A stretch of DNA of 64,000 nt from contig CP136571.1 of assembly GCA_035192965.1 (NCBI GenBank), positions 3,242,501 to 3,306,500 on the forward strand. Reading direction: 5' to 3'. Below, in pieces: positions 35,012 to 44,039 of the stretch. A model generated the notes under the pieces. The model saw only the letters and a list, made by a program, of their open reading frames with translations, was not told the DNA's origin and searched no databases. The stretch comes from Fuscovulum sp. (GTDB lineage: Bacteria > Pseudomonadota > Alphaproteobacteria > Rhodobacterales > Rhodobacteraceae). Made by a program: the position numbers and the translations under genes. Positions within the stretch are counted from its first letter, which is position 1. Each line of letters opens with the position of its first letter.

Positions 35012-36669
35012 CCCACAAGCCCATCATCCGCTGCGCGATCTACACCCGCAAATCCAGCGACGAGGGTTTGGATCAATCCTTCAATTCCCTCGATGCCCAG
35101 CATGAAGCCTGTGCTGCCTACATCGCCAGTCAACGCCATGAAGGCTGGAAGCTGGTCCCCGACCGCTTTGATGATGGCGGTCTGTCCGGGGGCACGCTGG
35201 AGCGGCCCGCCTTGCAACGCCTTCTGGCCGAGATCGACGCCGGGCGCATCGGAATGGTCGTGGTCTACAAGATCGACCGCCTGACCCGGTCGCTTGCCGA
35301 CTTCGGGCGGCTGGTCGAGCGGCTGGACACCAAAGGCTGTTCTTTTGTCTCGGTCACCCAAGCTTTCAACACCGCGACCTCGATGGGTCGCCTGACCTTG
35401 AACGTGCTGTTGTCCTTCGCTCAGTTCGAACGCGAGGTTACCGCAGAGCGCATCCGCGACAAGATCGCCGCCTCCAAGAAGAAGGGTCTCTGGATGGGAG
35501 GCACTTTGCCGCTAGGATATGACAGCCACCCTGATCCACAGCGCCGGGAACTGGTTGTGAACTCTATCGAGGCCGAAGCGGTCCTCCAGCTGTTCACCCT
35601 TTACGACACGCTCGGCAATCTGCGGCTGGTCGAACTTGAGGCCGCGCGCCGCGGTCTGCGGTCGAAGGCGCTGGCATCTCCATCAAGTCGCCGCAGTGGT
35701 GGGTTTGCCTTCACCCGCGGACAGTTACACTACTTGCTCACCAACCCCGTCTATATCGGACGCATCCGGCACAAGGATCAGAGCTACCCCGGCCTGCATC
35801 CGGCGATCATCGACGCGGGTCTCTGGGAGCGGGTGCAGGCCAAGCTAATCGCTGCCGCGGCGCGGCCGCGGGGACGCAGCGCCACGGCAATCGAACCCAG
35901 GGTCCTGATTGGCAAGCTATGCGACGAGACCGGCGATCATCTGACGCCAACACACACCAAGCGTCGTGGACGGCGCTTTGCCTATTATGTCTCCAACCGG
36001 CTGATCACGAGCGGCACAGATCCCGCGGGTTGGCGTCTGCCTGCAGAGGCGCTGGAGGCCTGCATCTGCCAGATCATCACTGGGCATCTGCGCAAGGCCG
36101 CTGCTAGCTATGCCCTTCTGACCCAACCCGAGGCAAGCGGTGCAGCTGACCTCGGTCGTCGCGCAACGGCGCTGGCGGATCGCGTGGAAAGTGATGCGGT
36201 ACTCCTCAGCAGCATCCTCTCATCTGGAAGACTGGCACCGGGTAAGCTGGAGCTTGAACTCGCGCCTGGCGTGATGGCTGCGGCGCTTTCGGTGCCGGTC
36301 GCTGCGCTCTCAGACCGGCTTCTCCGGTTCAGCTGCCCCTTCGCCCTGCGGCGCCGGGGCGTGGAGACCCGTATCATCACGGGCGAGATCCTCCCCGCAC
36401 CGGATGAGGTTTTGCAGCGCACTCTCGCGGAGGCCCATCTCTGGGCGGGCGCCTTGCGCAAAGGAACGTCCCTCACCGAGATCGCGCGCGAGACCGGGCA
36501 TTCTGAGCCCTATATCCGTACCCGCATTCCGCTGGCCTTCTTGGCGCCGAAGGTTCAGGCCGCCATCCTCGACGGGCGTCAGCCTGCCGATGTTTCCGTC
36601 GCACAGCTCATTCGGGACGGCATCCCGATGGACTGGAACGAGCAAGCCCGGCTCTTCGCCATCGCCTGA
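35008..36669 (+). CDS. Large serine recombinase
   Basis: 553 aa. The resolvase domain occupies residues about 8-160: catalytic serine S16 in YTRKSS, then the FDDGGLSGGTLERPALQRLL and YKIDRLTRSLADF regions containing the active-site arginines. A recombinase domain with GFAFTRGQLHYLLTNPVYIGRIRHKDQ follows near 232-258, and a reduced zinc-ribbon-like part near 296-330 with only one cysteine. The tail is helical. It should mediate integration or excision of the 30.7-37.1 kb module, or be its degenerate remnant; the adjacent tRNA-Ser is a plausible target. Co-translated with DUF3489/DUF2924. Confidence 0.87.
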   Translation: MTHKPIIRCAIYTRKSSDEGLDQSFNSLDAQHEACAAYIASQRHEGWKLVPDRFDDGGLSGGTLERPALQRLLAEIDAGRIGMVVVYKIDRLTRSLADFGRLVERLDTKGCSFVSVTQAFNTATSMGRLTLNVLLSFAQFEREVTAERIRDKIAASKKKGLWMGGTLPLGYDSHPDPQRRELVVNSIEAEAVLQLFTLYDTLGNLRLVELEAARRGLRSKALASPSSRRSGGFAFTRGQLHYLLTNPVYIGRIRHKDQSYPGLHPAIIDAGLWERVQAKLIAAAARPRGRSATAIEPRVLIGKLCDETGDHLTPTHTKRRGRRFAYYVSNRLITSGTDPAGWRLPAEALEACICQIITGHLRKAAASYALLTQPEASGAADLGRRATALADRVESDAVLLSSILSSGRLAPGKLELELAPGVMAAALSVPVAALSDRLLRFSCPFALRRRGVETRIITGEILPAPDEVLQRTLAEAHLWAGALRKGTSLTEIARETGHSEPYIRTRIPLAFLAPKVQAAILDGRQPADVSVAQLIRDGIPMDWNEQARLFAIA

Positions 36670-36684
36670 TCCAAGATTCAGGCC

Positions 36685-37008
36685 TTCCCTGTTCGTCCAA
36701 ATTTTTTCCCTGTTCTGCGGGATTTATTTCCCTGATCGGCCGATTTAATTTCCCTGTTCTTGTAGAACAGGGAATTCGGCCGTAACCCACAGAAAACGCG
36801 CGAGGATTCAGGGCGAAAAGTCACCAAAATGGCCCCAGGAAATGGATATTCCCTGTTTATTCCCTGTATTTGGCGTGGGGGCAAACCGAACGGGGCGCGT
36901 GGCGCGCGGAGACGCGAGGAGCAAAACGGGAGATCTAGGAGGCCTGGTTGCGTCTCCGTGGAAAGAAAACCCACCTAAGGCGCGGAAACAGGGGGGAATT
37001 CCCTGTTG
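36685..37008. repeat. Cluster of seven TTCCCTG repeats
   Basis: Copies of TTCCCTGTTC or close variants begin at 36685, 36706, 36728 (TGATC variant), 36750, 36849, 36860 and 36999. They lie in the gene-free stretch 36670-37040 between the recombinase and tRNA-Ser. Spacing is irregular (about 11 to 140 bp) and all are on the plus strand, except the inverted partner in the hairpin at 36764-36774. The pattern is far above chance in GC-rich DNA. They may be recombinase or accessory-factor binding sites. Confidence 0.65.
36750..36774. repeat. Perfect hairpin built from the TTCCCTG repeat
   Basis: Arms of 11 bp (TTCCCTGTTCT and its exact complement) enclose a 3-nt TGT loop. It is the only copy of the repeat that has an inverted partner. 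Without a U-run it is not a standard terminator; it could be an att-site core, a dimer-binding site or a transcription block downstream of the recombinase. Confidence 0.6.
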
Positions 37009-37040
37009 GAACGGAAAGAGAAGGGATTTCAAGGGGTTGG

Positions 37041-37130
37041 TGGCGGAAGCGGTGGGATTCGAACCCACGGTACGGTTCCCCGCACGCTAGTTTTCAAGAC
37101 TAGAGCCTTAAACCACTCGGCCACACTTCC
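37041..37130 (-). tRNA. tRNA-Ser (UGA)
   Basis: 90 nt, with 3' CCA encoded. Acceptor GGAAGTG pairs with CGCTTCC, discriminator G. The anticodon loop CTTGAAA with TGA anticodon reads UCA serine codons, and the long variable arm (GCGTGCGGGGAACCGTACCG) is characteristic of serine tRNAs. The T-loop GGTTCGAATCC is intact. It sits directly beyond the repeat cluster at the edge of the recombinase module. Confidence 0.95.
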
Positions 37131-37505
37131 AGACCGCCGATCCGTCGCCGTAGCGGGACGGGGGCATCGCGCCCTGTCCCGCCCGGCACAGCGGCGGGCG
37201 CGTTGTTCTAATCACTTTCCGCCTGCCTCGTCCAGCACTTGCCGCAATCCGTGACGCGCCCACAGCCACGCGGGCGCCCCGGCCAGCCGCCACTGGCCCA
37301 GCACCCCGCGCCATCCTGCATCGCAGCGATTCCCAAAGGCCACGATGCCGTGAGAAATCCGCCCATCTGCCACCCCTGCCCTTTCCACCCGGAAGCCCAA
37401 CCTGTATGCTGGCCGCGTCGTGTGGGTTCAAATCCGCCGGCAGGGCAGGAACAACGAACAACAGGCCCGCATCCGGGCAGAAACGCGCGCGGTGAACGTG
37501 CGGCA
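37131..37505. other. Gene-free region between tRNA-Ser and the SPOR lipoprotein gene
   Basis: Reading frames here are opposite-strand shadows without ribosome sites or protein-like composition. No palindrome or promoter pair stands out; the tRNA promoter must lie just right of 37130. Confidence 0.4.
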
Positions 37506-38408
37506 ATGGGGCTGAACATGGCAGGTCATCCGAAAGCGCGGCTGGCGCTTCTTCTTTCCGCACTGATGGTTCTGGCAGCATGCCAGCCCGGACAGAACCC
37601 TTTCGCGCGCAAATCTGCCGGGGAAGGCAGCGAAACCGCCGCTCCCGCCCGCTCGGTCAAACTCGTCGACCGCGATGTCGAAGCGCCCGAGGTGTTTCAG
37701 GTCACCGATCAGGCGCTTTGGGACGGGCGGCCGTCGCTGGGCGGCGTCTGGGTGGCCTCATCCGACGCGGTTGATCCCGAACGGGTGATCCTGCGCAATC
37801 CGGCAAACGGCAAGTTCGTCATCGGCGCCCTGTTCAAGCGCGAAGCCTTCAATCCCGGCCCCAAACTGCAAATCTCCTCCGATGCGGCCGAAGCGCTTGG
37901 CCTGCTGGCAGGTCAACCGGCCGAGATCAGCGTCACCGCCCTGCGCCGCGAAGAGGTCGCCCCGGAAACAGACGCGGCCAAACCGCTGCTGGACGCCAAT
38001 GAAACCGTTACCGCCGAAGCCACGGCAGAAGACGCGCCCGCCACCGGCACCACCGACATCGCCGCCGTCGCAACCACCGCGCTGGATGAGGTGGAAGGCA
38101 CAGCCCCCTCCACCCCGCCCGCCCCATCCATCACCGCGACCGCCCCGGCAGCCGCACCTGCCCCTGCGGTCACCCCGGCAGCGGCCGGCGACATCACCAT
38201 CCAGATCGGCATCTTCTCGATCGAGGCGAATGCAAACCGCGCCGTCGAAACGCTCCAAAAGGCCGGCGTCAGCGCGACGTCCCGCAAGGAAACCACCCAG
38301 GGCAAGACCTGGTGGAGCGTGACGGCCACCGGCAGCGGCGACCGCGCCGCCCTGCTGTCCAAGGTCAAGGGGCTGGGCTTTGCCGATGCCTATGCCACCG
38401 GGCGCTAG
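37506..38408 (+). CDS. SPOR-domain lipoprotein
   Basis: 300 aa. ATG 37506 or in-frame ATG 37518; the much longer frame to 37239 is rejected. Residues about 8-27 form a lipoprotein signal with lipobox LAAC, so it is anchored in a membrane by acylated cysteine. A folded domain near 50-150 (VTDQALWDGRPSLGGVWVAS ... VIGALFKREAF) is followed by an alanine/threonine/proline-rich linker and a C-terminal SPOR domain (IQIGIFSIEANANRAVETLQKAG) that binds denuded peptidoglycan at division sites. It is similar in plan to RlpA but lacks a clear catalytic aspartate. It precedes a D,D-carboxypeptidase gene. Confidence 0.8.
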   Translation: MGLNMAGHPKARLALLLSALMVLAACQPGQNPFARKSAGEGSETAAPARSVKLVDRDVEAPEVFQVTDQALWDGRPSLGGVWVASSDAVDPERVILRNPANGKFVIGALFKREAFNPGPKLQISSDAAEALGLLAGQPAEISVTALRREEVAPETDAAKPLLDANETVTAEATAEDAPATGTTDIAAVATTALDEVEGTAPSTPPAPSITATAPAAAPAPAVTPAAAGDITIQIGIFSIEANANRAVETLQKAGVSATSRKETTQGKTWWSVTATGSGDRAALLSKVKGLGFADAYATGR

Positions 38409-38460
38409 ACCCCGGCAAACAAGAGCCTAGCCGAAAGCCCAGTCGAAAGGACGAACCCGG

Positions 38461-39645
38461 ATGATCACCCTGCGCCGCACCTTCGCCCTCGCCGCCCTGT
38501 TGGTCATGGCGGCCCTGCCCGCCCGCGCGTTTGAAACGCGCGCCACCGCGGCCTGGGTCTACGACATGACAACGCAGACTGTCCTTCTGGACAAGAACGC
38601 CGATGTCGCCCTGCCCCCGGCTTCGATGTCCAAGCTGATGACGATCAACATGCTGTTCGAGGCGCTGCGCGATGGCCGCGTAACGCCGGAAACCACCTTC
38701 TCCGTCTCCTCCCGGGCCAAGGCGATGGGGGGCTCGACCATGTTCCTCAACGAAACCGACCGCCCCACCGTCATCGACCTGATCCGCGGCATGATCATCA
38801 ACTCCGGCAACGATGCTTGTGTCGTCGTGGCCGAAGGTCTCGCCGGATCCGAAGAAAGATTCGCCGAAGAAATGACGAAACGCGCCAAGGCGCTGGGGAT
38901 GATGAACTCCACCTTCATCAACGCGTCCGGCTGGCCGGCCGAGGGCCATCGCCAGTCGATGCGCGATCTGGGCATTCTCGCCAAGCGGCTAATCTCGGAG
39001 TTTCCCGAGTATTACCCGATCTTTGCCGAAACCGAATTCAACTATCTCGACCGCGCCCCCGCCAATGCCAACAACCGCAACCCGCTCCTGCGCATCGCGG
39101 CCTCTGACTGGCGCGCTGACGGGCTCAAGACCGGCCACACCTCCGAGGCGGGCTATGGCCTTGTCGGATCGGCCGTCATGGGCGACCGCCGGGTGATCTT
39201 CGTCATCACCGGGCTCGACTCCGACAAGGCCCGCGCCGAGGAATCCGAGGCGATCGTGAACTGGGCCTTCCGCCAATTCACCGAAAAGACCATCGTCAAG
39301 GCCGGCGCCCGCGTGACAGAGGCCCCGGTCTGGCTGGGTGCCGCCGACAGCGTGGGTCTGGTCCCCGCCGAAGATGTGCGCCTGCTCGTGCCCGCTCAGG
39401 TGCAAGACAGCGTCAGCGCCGAGGTGATCTATACCGGCCCCGTTCAGGCCCCGATCACCGCCGGGCAACAACTGGCTGAACTGATCGTCCATGTCCCCGA
39501 CCTGCCCGATGCCCGCATCCCGCTGGTGGCCGAAACCGATGTCGCCGCAGGCGGCTTCACCAAGCGGCTCTCGACCGCGGCCCAGCGCCTGATGCAGCAA
39601 TACCTGTCAGGTCAGGGCGCAGACGATGCCGCCCCCGCCTCCTGA
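38461..39645 (+). CDS. D-alanyl-D-alanine carboxypeptidase (PBP5/6 family)
   Basis: 394 aa. Signal peptide residues 1-23 (ARAFE junction). Active-site SxxK is S55-M-S-K58 in PASMSKLMT; the second motif is SGN in IINSGNDAC, and KTG is in GLKTGHTSEAG. The C-terminal PBP5-type beta domain is present (KAGARVTEAPVWLGAADSVGLV). It trims the terminal D-alanine from peptidoglycan stem peptides in the periplasm. The stop overlaps tmk by 1 bp (TGATG), so cell-wall trimming is co-transcribed with the tmk-holB block. Confidence 0.9.
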   Translation: MITLRRTFALAALLVMAALPARAFETRATAAWVYDMTTQTVLLDKNADVALPPASMSKLMTINMLFEALRDGRVTPETTFSVSSRAKAMGGSTMFLNETDRPTVIDLIRGMIINSGNDACVVVAEGLAGSEERFAEEMTKRAKALGMMNSTFINASGWPAEGHRQSMRDLGILAKRLISEFPEYYPIFAETEFNYLDRAPANANNRNPLLRIAASDWRADGLKTGHTSEAGYGLVGSAVMGDRRVIFVITGLDSDKARAEESEAIVNWAFRQFTEKTIVKAGARVTEAPVWLGAADSVGLVPAEDVRLLVPAQVQDSVSAEVIYTGPVQAPITAGQQLAELIVHVPDLPDARIPLVAETDVAAGGFTKRLSTAAQRLMQQYLSGQGADDAAPAS

Positions 39646-40262
39646 TGGCGGGCCGCTTCCTCAGCTTTGAAGGCATCGACGGTTCCGGCAAATCCACGCA
39701 GGCCCGGCTGTTGGCCGATGCCCTGCGCGCTCAGGGCCATACGGTCACCCTTACCCGCGAACCCGGCGGCTCGCCGGGGGCCGAGGAAATCCGCCGCCTC
39801 GTGCTGGAAGGCGACCCCGACCGCTGGTCCCCGGAAACCGAAATTCTCCTCTTCACCGCCGCCCGCCGTGACCATCTGGAACGCACGATCCGCCCGGCCC
39901 TTGAACGGGGCGAAATCGTCATAACCGACCGTTTCGCTGACAGCACCCGCATCTATCAGGGCATAACGCGCGGCGATCTGGTCGCAACCGTGGACCGCCT
40001 GCACGATCTGATGATCGCCACCGAACCCGATCTGACAATCCTCGTCGACATCGACCCCGCGCTTGGCCTGTCCCGCGCCCGCGCCCGCGCAGGCACCGAA
40101 TTGCGGTTCGAGGATATGGGTCTGCAAACCCAGATCCAGATGCGCGCGGGCTTCCTCGCGCTCGCCGCGCAACACCCGCGCTTCCGCATCATCGACGGGG
40201 CGCGCACGCCCACTGCCGTGGCCGCCGATATCCTGCGCAGCGTTCAGGCAGTCTTGGGCTGA
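39645..40262 (+). CDS. tmk: Thymidylate kinase
   Basis: 205 aa, ATP + dTMP to dTDP. P-loop FEGIDGSGKSTQ at residues 7-18, DRFADSTRIYQG near 95-106 (the conserved DR-x-Y/F segment) and RARARAGTELRFEDMGL for the lid. Full family length. The start overlaps the carboxypeptidase stop, and holB begins 2 bp after its end, a widely conserved tmk-holB arrangement that couples nucleotide supply to replication. Confidence 0.93.
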   Translation: MAGRFLSFEGIDGSGKSTQARLLADALRAQGHTVTLTREPGGSPGAEEIRRLVLEGDPDRWSPETEILLFTAARRDHLERTIRPALERGEIVITDRFADSTRIYQGITRGDLVATVDRLHDLMIATEPDLTILVDIDPALGLSRARARAGTELRFEDMGLQTQIQMRAGFLALAAQHPRFRIIDGARTPTAVAADILRSVQAVLG

Positions 40263-40264
40263 TC

Positions 40265-41404
40265 ATGGCCACCACCGCCCCCGAAGACATCCCCGAACCC
40301 GACCGCATCGAAGGCGCGCCGCACCCGCGCGAAACCCCGCGCCTGTTCGGGCATGACGGGGCCGAAGCCGCCTTCCTTTCGGCCTTCAACGGCGGGCGGA
40401 TGCACCATGGCTGGCTCATCACCGGCCCGCGCGGCGTGGGCAAGGCCACCCTTGCCTGGCGTCTTGCCCGGTTCTTGCTTGCGGCCCCCGCCGATGACGG
40501 CGGCCTGTTCGGCGCGCCCCCCCCGCCCACAACGTTGGATACGTACGAGGATGACCCCCTCGCCCGCCGCATCCGCGCGCTGGCCGAACCGCGCCTGTTC
40601 CTGCTGCGCCGCCCTTGGGATGACAAGGCATCGCGCCTGAAACAGGACATCACGGTGGATGAGGTCCGCCGGATGAAATCCTTCTTCACCCTCTCTGCCG
40701 CCGATGGGGGCCGTCGCGCGGCCATCATCGACGCCGCCGATGACATGAACCCCAGCGCCGCCAACGCGCTTCTGAAACTGCTCGAAGAACCGCCCGCCGG
40801 GGCGACCTTCTTCCTGATCGCGCATCAGCCCTATCGCCTTCTGCCCACCATCCGCTCGCGCTGCCGCGAACTGCGCCTCACCCCACTCGCCCCTGGCGCG
40901 CTGGCTCAAGCCCTCACCCTTGCGGGGGGCGAGGTTGCGCCGGATCAGACCCAACCCCTCGCCGAACTCGCTGGCGGTTCTGTCGGTGAAGCCTTCCGCC
41001 TGACCAATCTCGACGGGCTCAAGCTCTACGCAGCCCTCATCGCCCTTTTCTCCACCCTCCCCCGGCTCGACCGGCCCCGCCTGCTTGCATTGGCCGAAAC
41101 CGGCGCGGGCCGCGGGGCCGAGGCGCAGTTCGACCTGATCCTTACCCTCATCGACCTGTTCCTGACGCGCCTCGCCCGCGCCGCCGCCACCCGCCATTTG
41201 CCGGCTGAGGCCGCTCCGGGCGAAGCCGCGCTGATAACCCGCCTGTCCGGCGCGCCCGATGCCGCCCGCCGCTGGGCCGATATCGCCCAAACCCTCGCCC
41301 AACGCGCCCGTCGCGGCAAAGCGGTCAACCTTGACCCTGCCGCCCTTCTCATGGATATGGTGCTGAAACTGGAAGAGACGGCGGGAACGCTCGCCCATGG
41401 GTGA
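40265..41404 (+). CDS. holB: DNA polymerase III subunit delta'
   Basis: 379 aa clamp-loader subunit. The N-terminal AAA+ fold keeps LFGHDGAEAAFLSAFNGGRMHHGWLITGPRGVGKATLAW near residues 26-64, and AIIDAADDMNPSAANALLKLLEEPPAGATFFLIAHQPYRLLPTIRSRC-type motifs near 155-200. The usual zinc-binding cysteines are missing, as is common in alphaproteobacteria. It forms the sliding-clamp loader with DnaX and HolA. Followed 3 bp later by the TatD gene. Confidence 0.9.
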   Translation: MATTAPEDIPEPDRIEGAPHPRETPRLFGHDGAEAAFLSAFNGGRMHHGWLITGPRGVGKATLAWRLARFLLAAPADDGGLFGAPPPPTTLDTYEDDPLARRIRALAEPRLFLLRRPWDDKASRLKQDITVDEVRRMKSFFTLSAADGGRRAAIIDAADDMNPSAANALLKLLEEPPAGATFFLIAHQPYRLLPTIRSRCRELRLTPLAPGALAQALTLAGGEVAPDQTQPLAELAGGSVGEAFRLTNLDGLKLYAALIALFSTLPRLDRPRLLALAETGAGRGAEAQFDLILTLIDLFLTRLARAAATRHLPAEAAPGEAALITRLSGAPDAARRWADIAQTLAQRARRGKAVNLDPAALLMDMVLKLEETAGTLAHG

Positions 41405-41410
41405 GCATTG

Positions 41411-42232
41411 ATGACCACCGCGCTACACGAACCGCTGCCCGAACTCGTCGACAGCCATTGCCACCTCGATTTCCCCGATTTCGAACAGGAACTGCCCGAG
41501 GTGATCGCCCGCGCCCGCGCCGCTGGCGTCCGCCGCATGGTCACGATCTGCACCCGCCTGAAACACGAACCCCGCGTTCGTGCGATTGCCGAAGGTCATG
41601 ATGGCGTCTTCTACGCCGCAGGCACCCACCCGATGAGCGCGGCCGAAGAACCCCTCGTCACCGTCGATCAACTGATCGCCCTGTCCCAACACCCCAAATT
41701 CGTGGGCATCGGCGAGACGGGCCTTGATTACCACTACACCGCCGACAGCGCCGAGGTTCAGAAAACCTCGCTCCGTATTCACATCACTGCGGCACAGGAA
41801 ACTGGCCTTCCCCTCATCATCCACGCCCGCGCCGCGGATGAAGATATGGCCGAGATTCTGACCGAAGGCTTCCGCGCCAAACCATACACCTGCGTCATGC
41901 ACTGCTTCTCATCCGGCCCCGCCTTGGCCAAGGCCGCGCTCGATCTGGGCTTCTACCTGTCCATGACCGGTATCGCGACCTTCCCGAAATCGCAGGAACT
42001 GCGCGACATCTTCGCCGCTGCCCCGCTCGAACGCATCCTGCTGGAAACCGACAGCCCCTATCTCGCCCCGATCCCCTTCCGCGGCAAACGCAACGAACCC
42101 GCCTACACCGCCTTCACCGCCAAAACCGGCGCGCAGCTTTTCGGCCTGTCCGACGCCGCCTTCGCCGCCGCCACCACCGCGAATTTCGACCGGCTCTTCA
42201 CCCGCGCACGCGCGAAAGCGCAGGCCGCCTGA
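41411..42232 (+). CDS. TatD-family metal-dependent hydrolase
   Basis: 273 aa TIM-barrel amidohydrolase-like nuclease. ATG at 41411 is preferred to TTG 41408. Metal ligands are visible: SHCHLDF near residues 14-20, GETGLDYHY near 101-109, HARAADED, a central MHCFSSGPALA and the final LLETDSPYLAPIPFRGKRNEP near 208-228. Members act as 3'-5' exonucleases. Conserved position after holB; its stop overlaps the next start by 1 bp. Confidence 0.9.
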   Translation: MTTALHEPLPELVDSHCHLDFPDFEQELPEVIARARAAGVRRMVTICTRLKHEPRVRAIAEGHDGVFYAAGTHPMSAAEEPLVTVDQLIALSQHPKFVGIGETGLDYHYTADSAEVQKTSLRIHITAAQETGLPLIIHARAADEDMAEILTEGFRAKPYTCVMHCFSSGPALAKAALDLGFYLSMTGIATFPKSQELRDIFAAAPLERILLETDSPYLAPIPFRGKRNEPAYTAFTAKTGAQLFGLSDAAFAAATTANFDRLFTRARAKAQAA

Positions 42233-43044
42233 TGGCCACGCTCCGCTTCACCATCCTAGGTTGCGGCTCCTCGGGCGGTGTTCCCCGCCTCGGGCCCCCG
42301 GGTGGCGACTGGGGCCAATGCGACCCCACGAACCCCAAGAACCGCCGCCGCCGCTGCTCCCTCCTCGTGGAACGCGAAACCAGCGACGGCATCACCCGCG
42401 TGCTGATCGACACCACGCCCGACATGCGCGAACAACTGCTGGATGCGGGCATCGGCACGCTGGATGCCGTGGTCTATACCCATTCCCATGCCGATCATGT
42501 CCACGGCCTGGATGACCTGCGCCAGATCGTGTTCAACATCCGCCGCCGCCTGCCCGTCTGGGCCGACGGCCCCACACAGGATGCGCTGATCGCTCGTTTC
42601 GGCTATGCCTTCGTGCAACCGGCAGGCAGCCCCTACCCGCCCATCCTCGACCTCAACGCCATCGATGGCGATGTTCACATCCACGGCGCGGGCGGCACGC
42701 TGCACTTCACGCCTTTCTACGCCAATCATGGCAGCATGGATGCCCTTGGCTTTCGCATCGGCCCCCTCGCCTATCTGCCCGACGCCGTGGCAATCCCCGA
42801 GGAAAGCTGGCCCCACCTTGCAGGCCTCGACTGCTGGATCGTCGATGCCCTGCGCCGCAAACCGCACCCCACCCATGCCCATCTGGACATGACGCTTGGC
42901 TGGATCGCCCGCGCCCGGCCTGCACGCGCGGTGATCACCAACATGCATCACGATCTCGATTTCGCGGAACTTACCGCCGAACTGCCCTCCCATATCCGCC
43001 CCGCCCATGACGGCATGGTGATCACCTACGACAATCAATCGTAA
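42232..43044 (+). CDS. MBL-fold metallo-hydrolase (PhnP-like)
   Basis: 270 aa. GCGSSGGVPRLG near residues 9-20 and the zinc signature THSHADHVHGLDDLR near 83-97 are those of the PhnP/PqqB-like phosphodiesterase group; further ligands are in YANHGSMDALGF and the late NMHHDLDFAEL. PhnP hydrolyses cyclic phosphodiesters, but here the genomic place after tatD is a conserved housekeeping association without phosphonate genes. Cytoplasmic. Confidence 0.85.
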   Translation: MATLRFTILGCGSSGGVPRLGPPGGDWGQCDPTNPKNRRRRCSLLVERETSDGITRVLIDTTPDMREQLLDAGIGTLDAVVYTHSHADHVHGLDDLRQIVFNIRRRLPVWADGPTQDALIARFGYAFVQPAGSPYPPILDLNAIDGDVHIHGAGGTLHFTPFYANHGSMDALGFRIGPLAYLPDAVAIPEESWPHLAGLDCWIVDALRRKPHPTHAHLDMTLGWIARARPARAVITNMHHDLDFAELTAELPSHIRPAHDGMVITYDNQS

Positions 43045-43050
43045 CCGCCG

Positions 43051-43989
43051 ATGAACGCGCTTCTGGATGTCATCCTGCCGGTCTTCCTCGTGATCGGCTT
43101 CGGGTACGCCGCCGCCCGCGCAAAGCTGTTCGAGGACGCCGCCGTTGACGGCCTCATGCGGTACGCGCAGAACTTCGCCGCCCCCACACTGCTGTTTTCT
43201 TCTATCGCGCGGCTCGACCTCGCCGCCACCTTTCAGCCCGCACTGTTCCTGTCCTTCTACATCGCGGCCTTTGCCAGTTTTGCTTTGGCCTTCACCGCCG
43301 CCATCTGGCTCTTCCGCCGCCCGGTAACAGATGCCACCGCCATCGGCTTCGTGGCGCTGTTCTCCAACTCCCTTCTCCTTGGCGTTCCCATCACCGAACG
43401 CGCCTACGGGACAGATGCGCTGGCGGGCAACTTCGCCATCATCTCGATCCATTCCCCCCTGTTCTACGGCTTCGGCATCGCGCTGATGGAATGGGCGCGC
43501 ACGCGTGGGCAGGGCCTCTCTGGACCCGCCCTTCTGCGCCAGATCGTCAAGGCGATCTTCTCGCAACCGCTTGTCCTTGGCATCACGGCAGGCTTCATCG
43601 TCAACCTGTCAGGCCTGCCCCTGCCACAGGTGGCATGGTCCGCCGTCGGCCTTGTCGCCGCCACCGCCATCCCCACCGCGCTTTTCGGTCTTGGCGGCGT
43701 GCTCCTGCGCTATCGCCCGGATGGCGATTTCCGCATCATCGCCATGCTTTGCGCCTGCTCGTTGATCCTGCACCCGGCGCTGACATACCTGCTGGGCCGC
43801 TTCGCGCTGGACCTCGATACCGCAGGCCTGCGCTCGGCCGTGATGACCGCCGCCATGGCCCCCGGCGTGAACGCCTTCCTCTTTGCCAATCTCTATGGCG
43901 TGGCCAAACGCGTCGCCGCCTCGACCGTGCTGATCGGCACGGCGCTATCGATCGGCTCCATCTGGGTCTGGCTCCAGATCCTGCCCTGA
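43051..43989 (+). CDS. AEC-family transporter (auxin efflux carrier type)
   Basis: 312 aa with about ten hydrophobic segments in two five-helix halves, typical of the AEC family (malonate, malate or amino-acid permeases). N-terminal ILPVFLVIGFGYAAARAKLF is the family opening; the second half starts near VKAIFSQPLVLGITAGFIVNL. Inner membrane, solute unknown. Starts 6 bp after the MBL gene, so probably part of the same transcript. Confidence 0.85.
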   Translation: MNALLDVILPVFLVIGFGYAAARAKLFEDAAVDGLMRYAQNFAAPTLLFSSIARLDLAATFQPALFLSFYIAAFASFALAFTAAIWLFRRPVTDATAIGFVALFSNSLLLGVPITERAYGTDALAGNFAIISIHSPLFYGFGIALMEWARTRGQGLSGPALLRQIVKAIFSQPLVLGITAGFIVNLSGLPLPQVAWSAVGLVAATAIPTALFGLGGVLLRYRPDGDFRIIAMLCACSLILHPALTYLLGRFALDLDTAGLRSAVMTAAMAPGVNAFLFANLYGVAKRVAASTVLIGTALSIGSIWVWLQILP

Positions 43990-44039
43990 ACGCGCATCAG
44001 CGACTCCGATTGCTCGCAGACTATCCGCCCGGCCAAACC

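Noticed and set aside
36685..37008. CRISPR array
   Set aside because: The repeats are only about 10 bp, irregularly spaced, with no uniform spacers and no cas genes.
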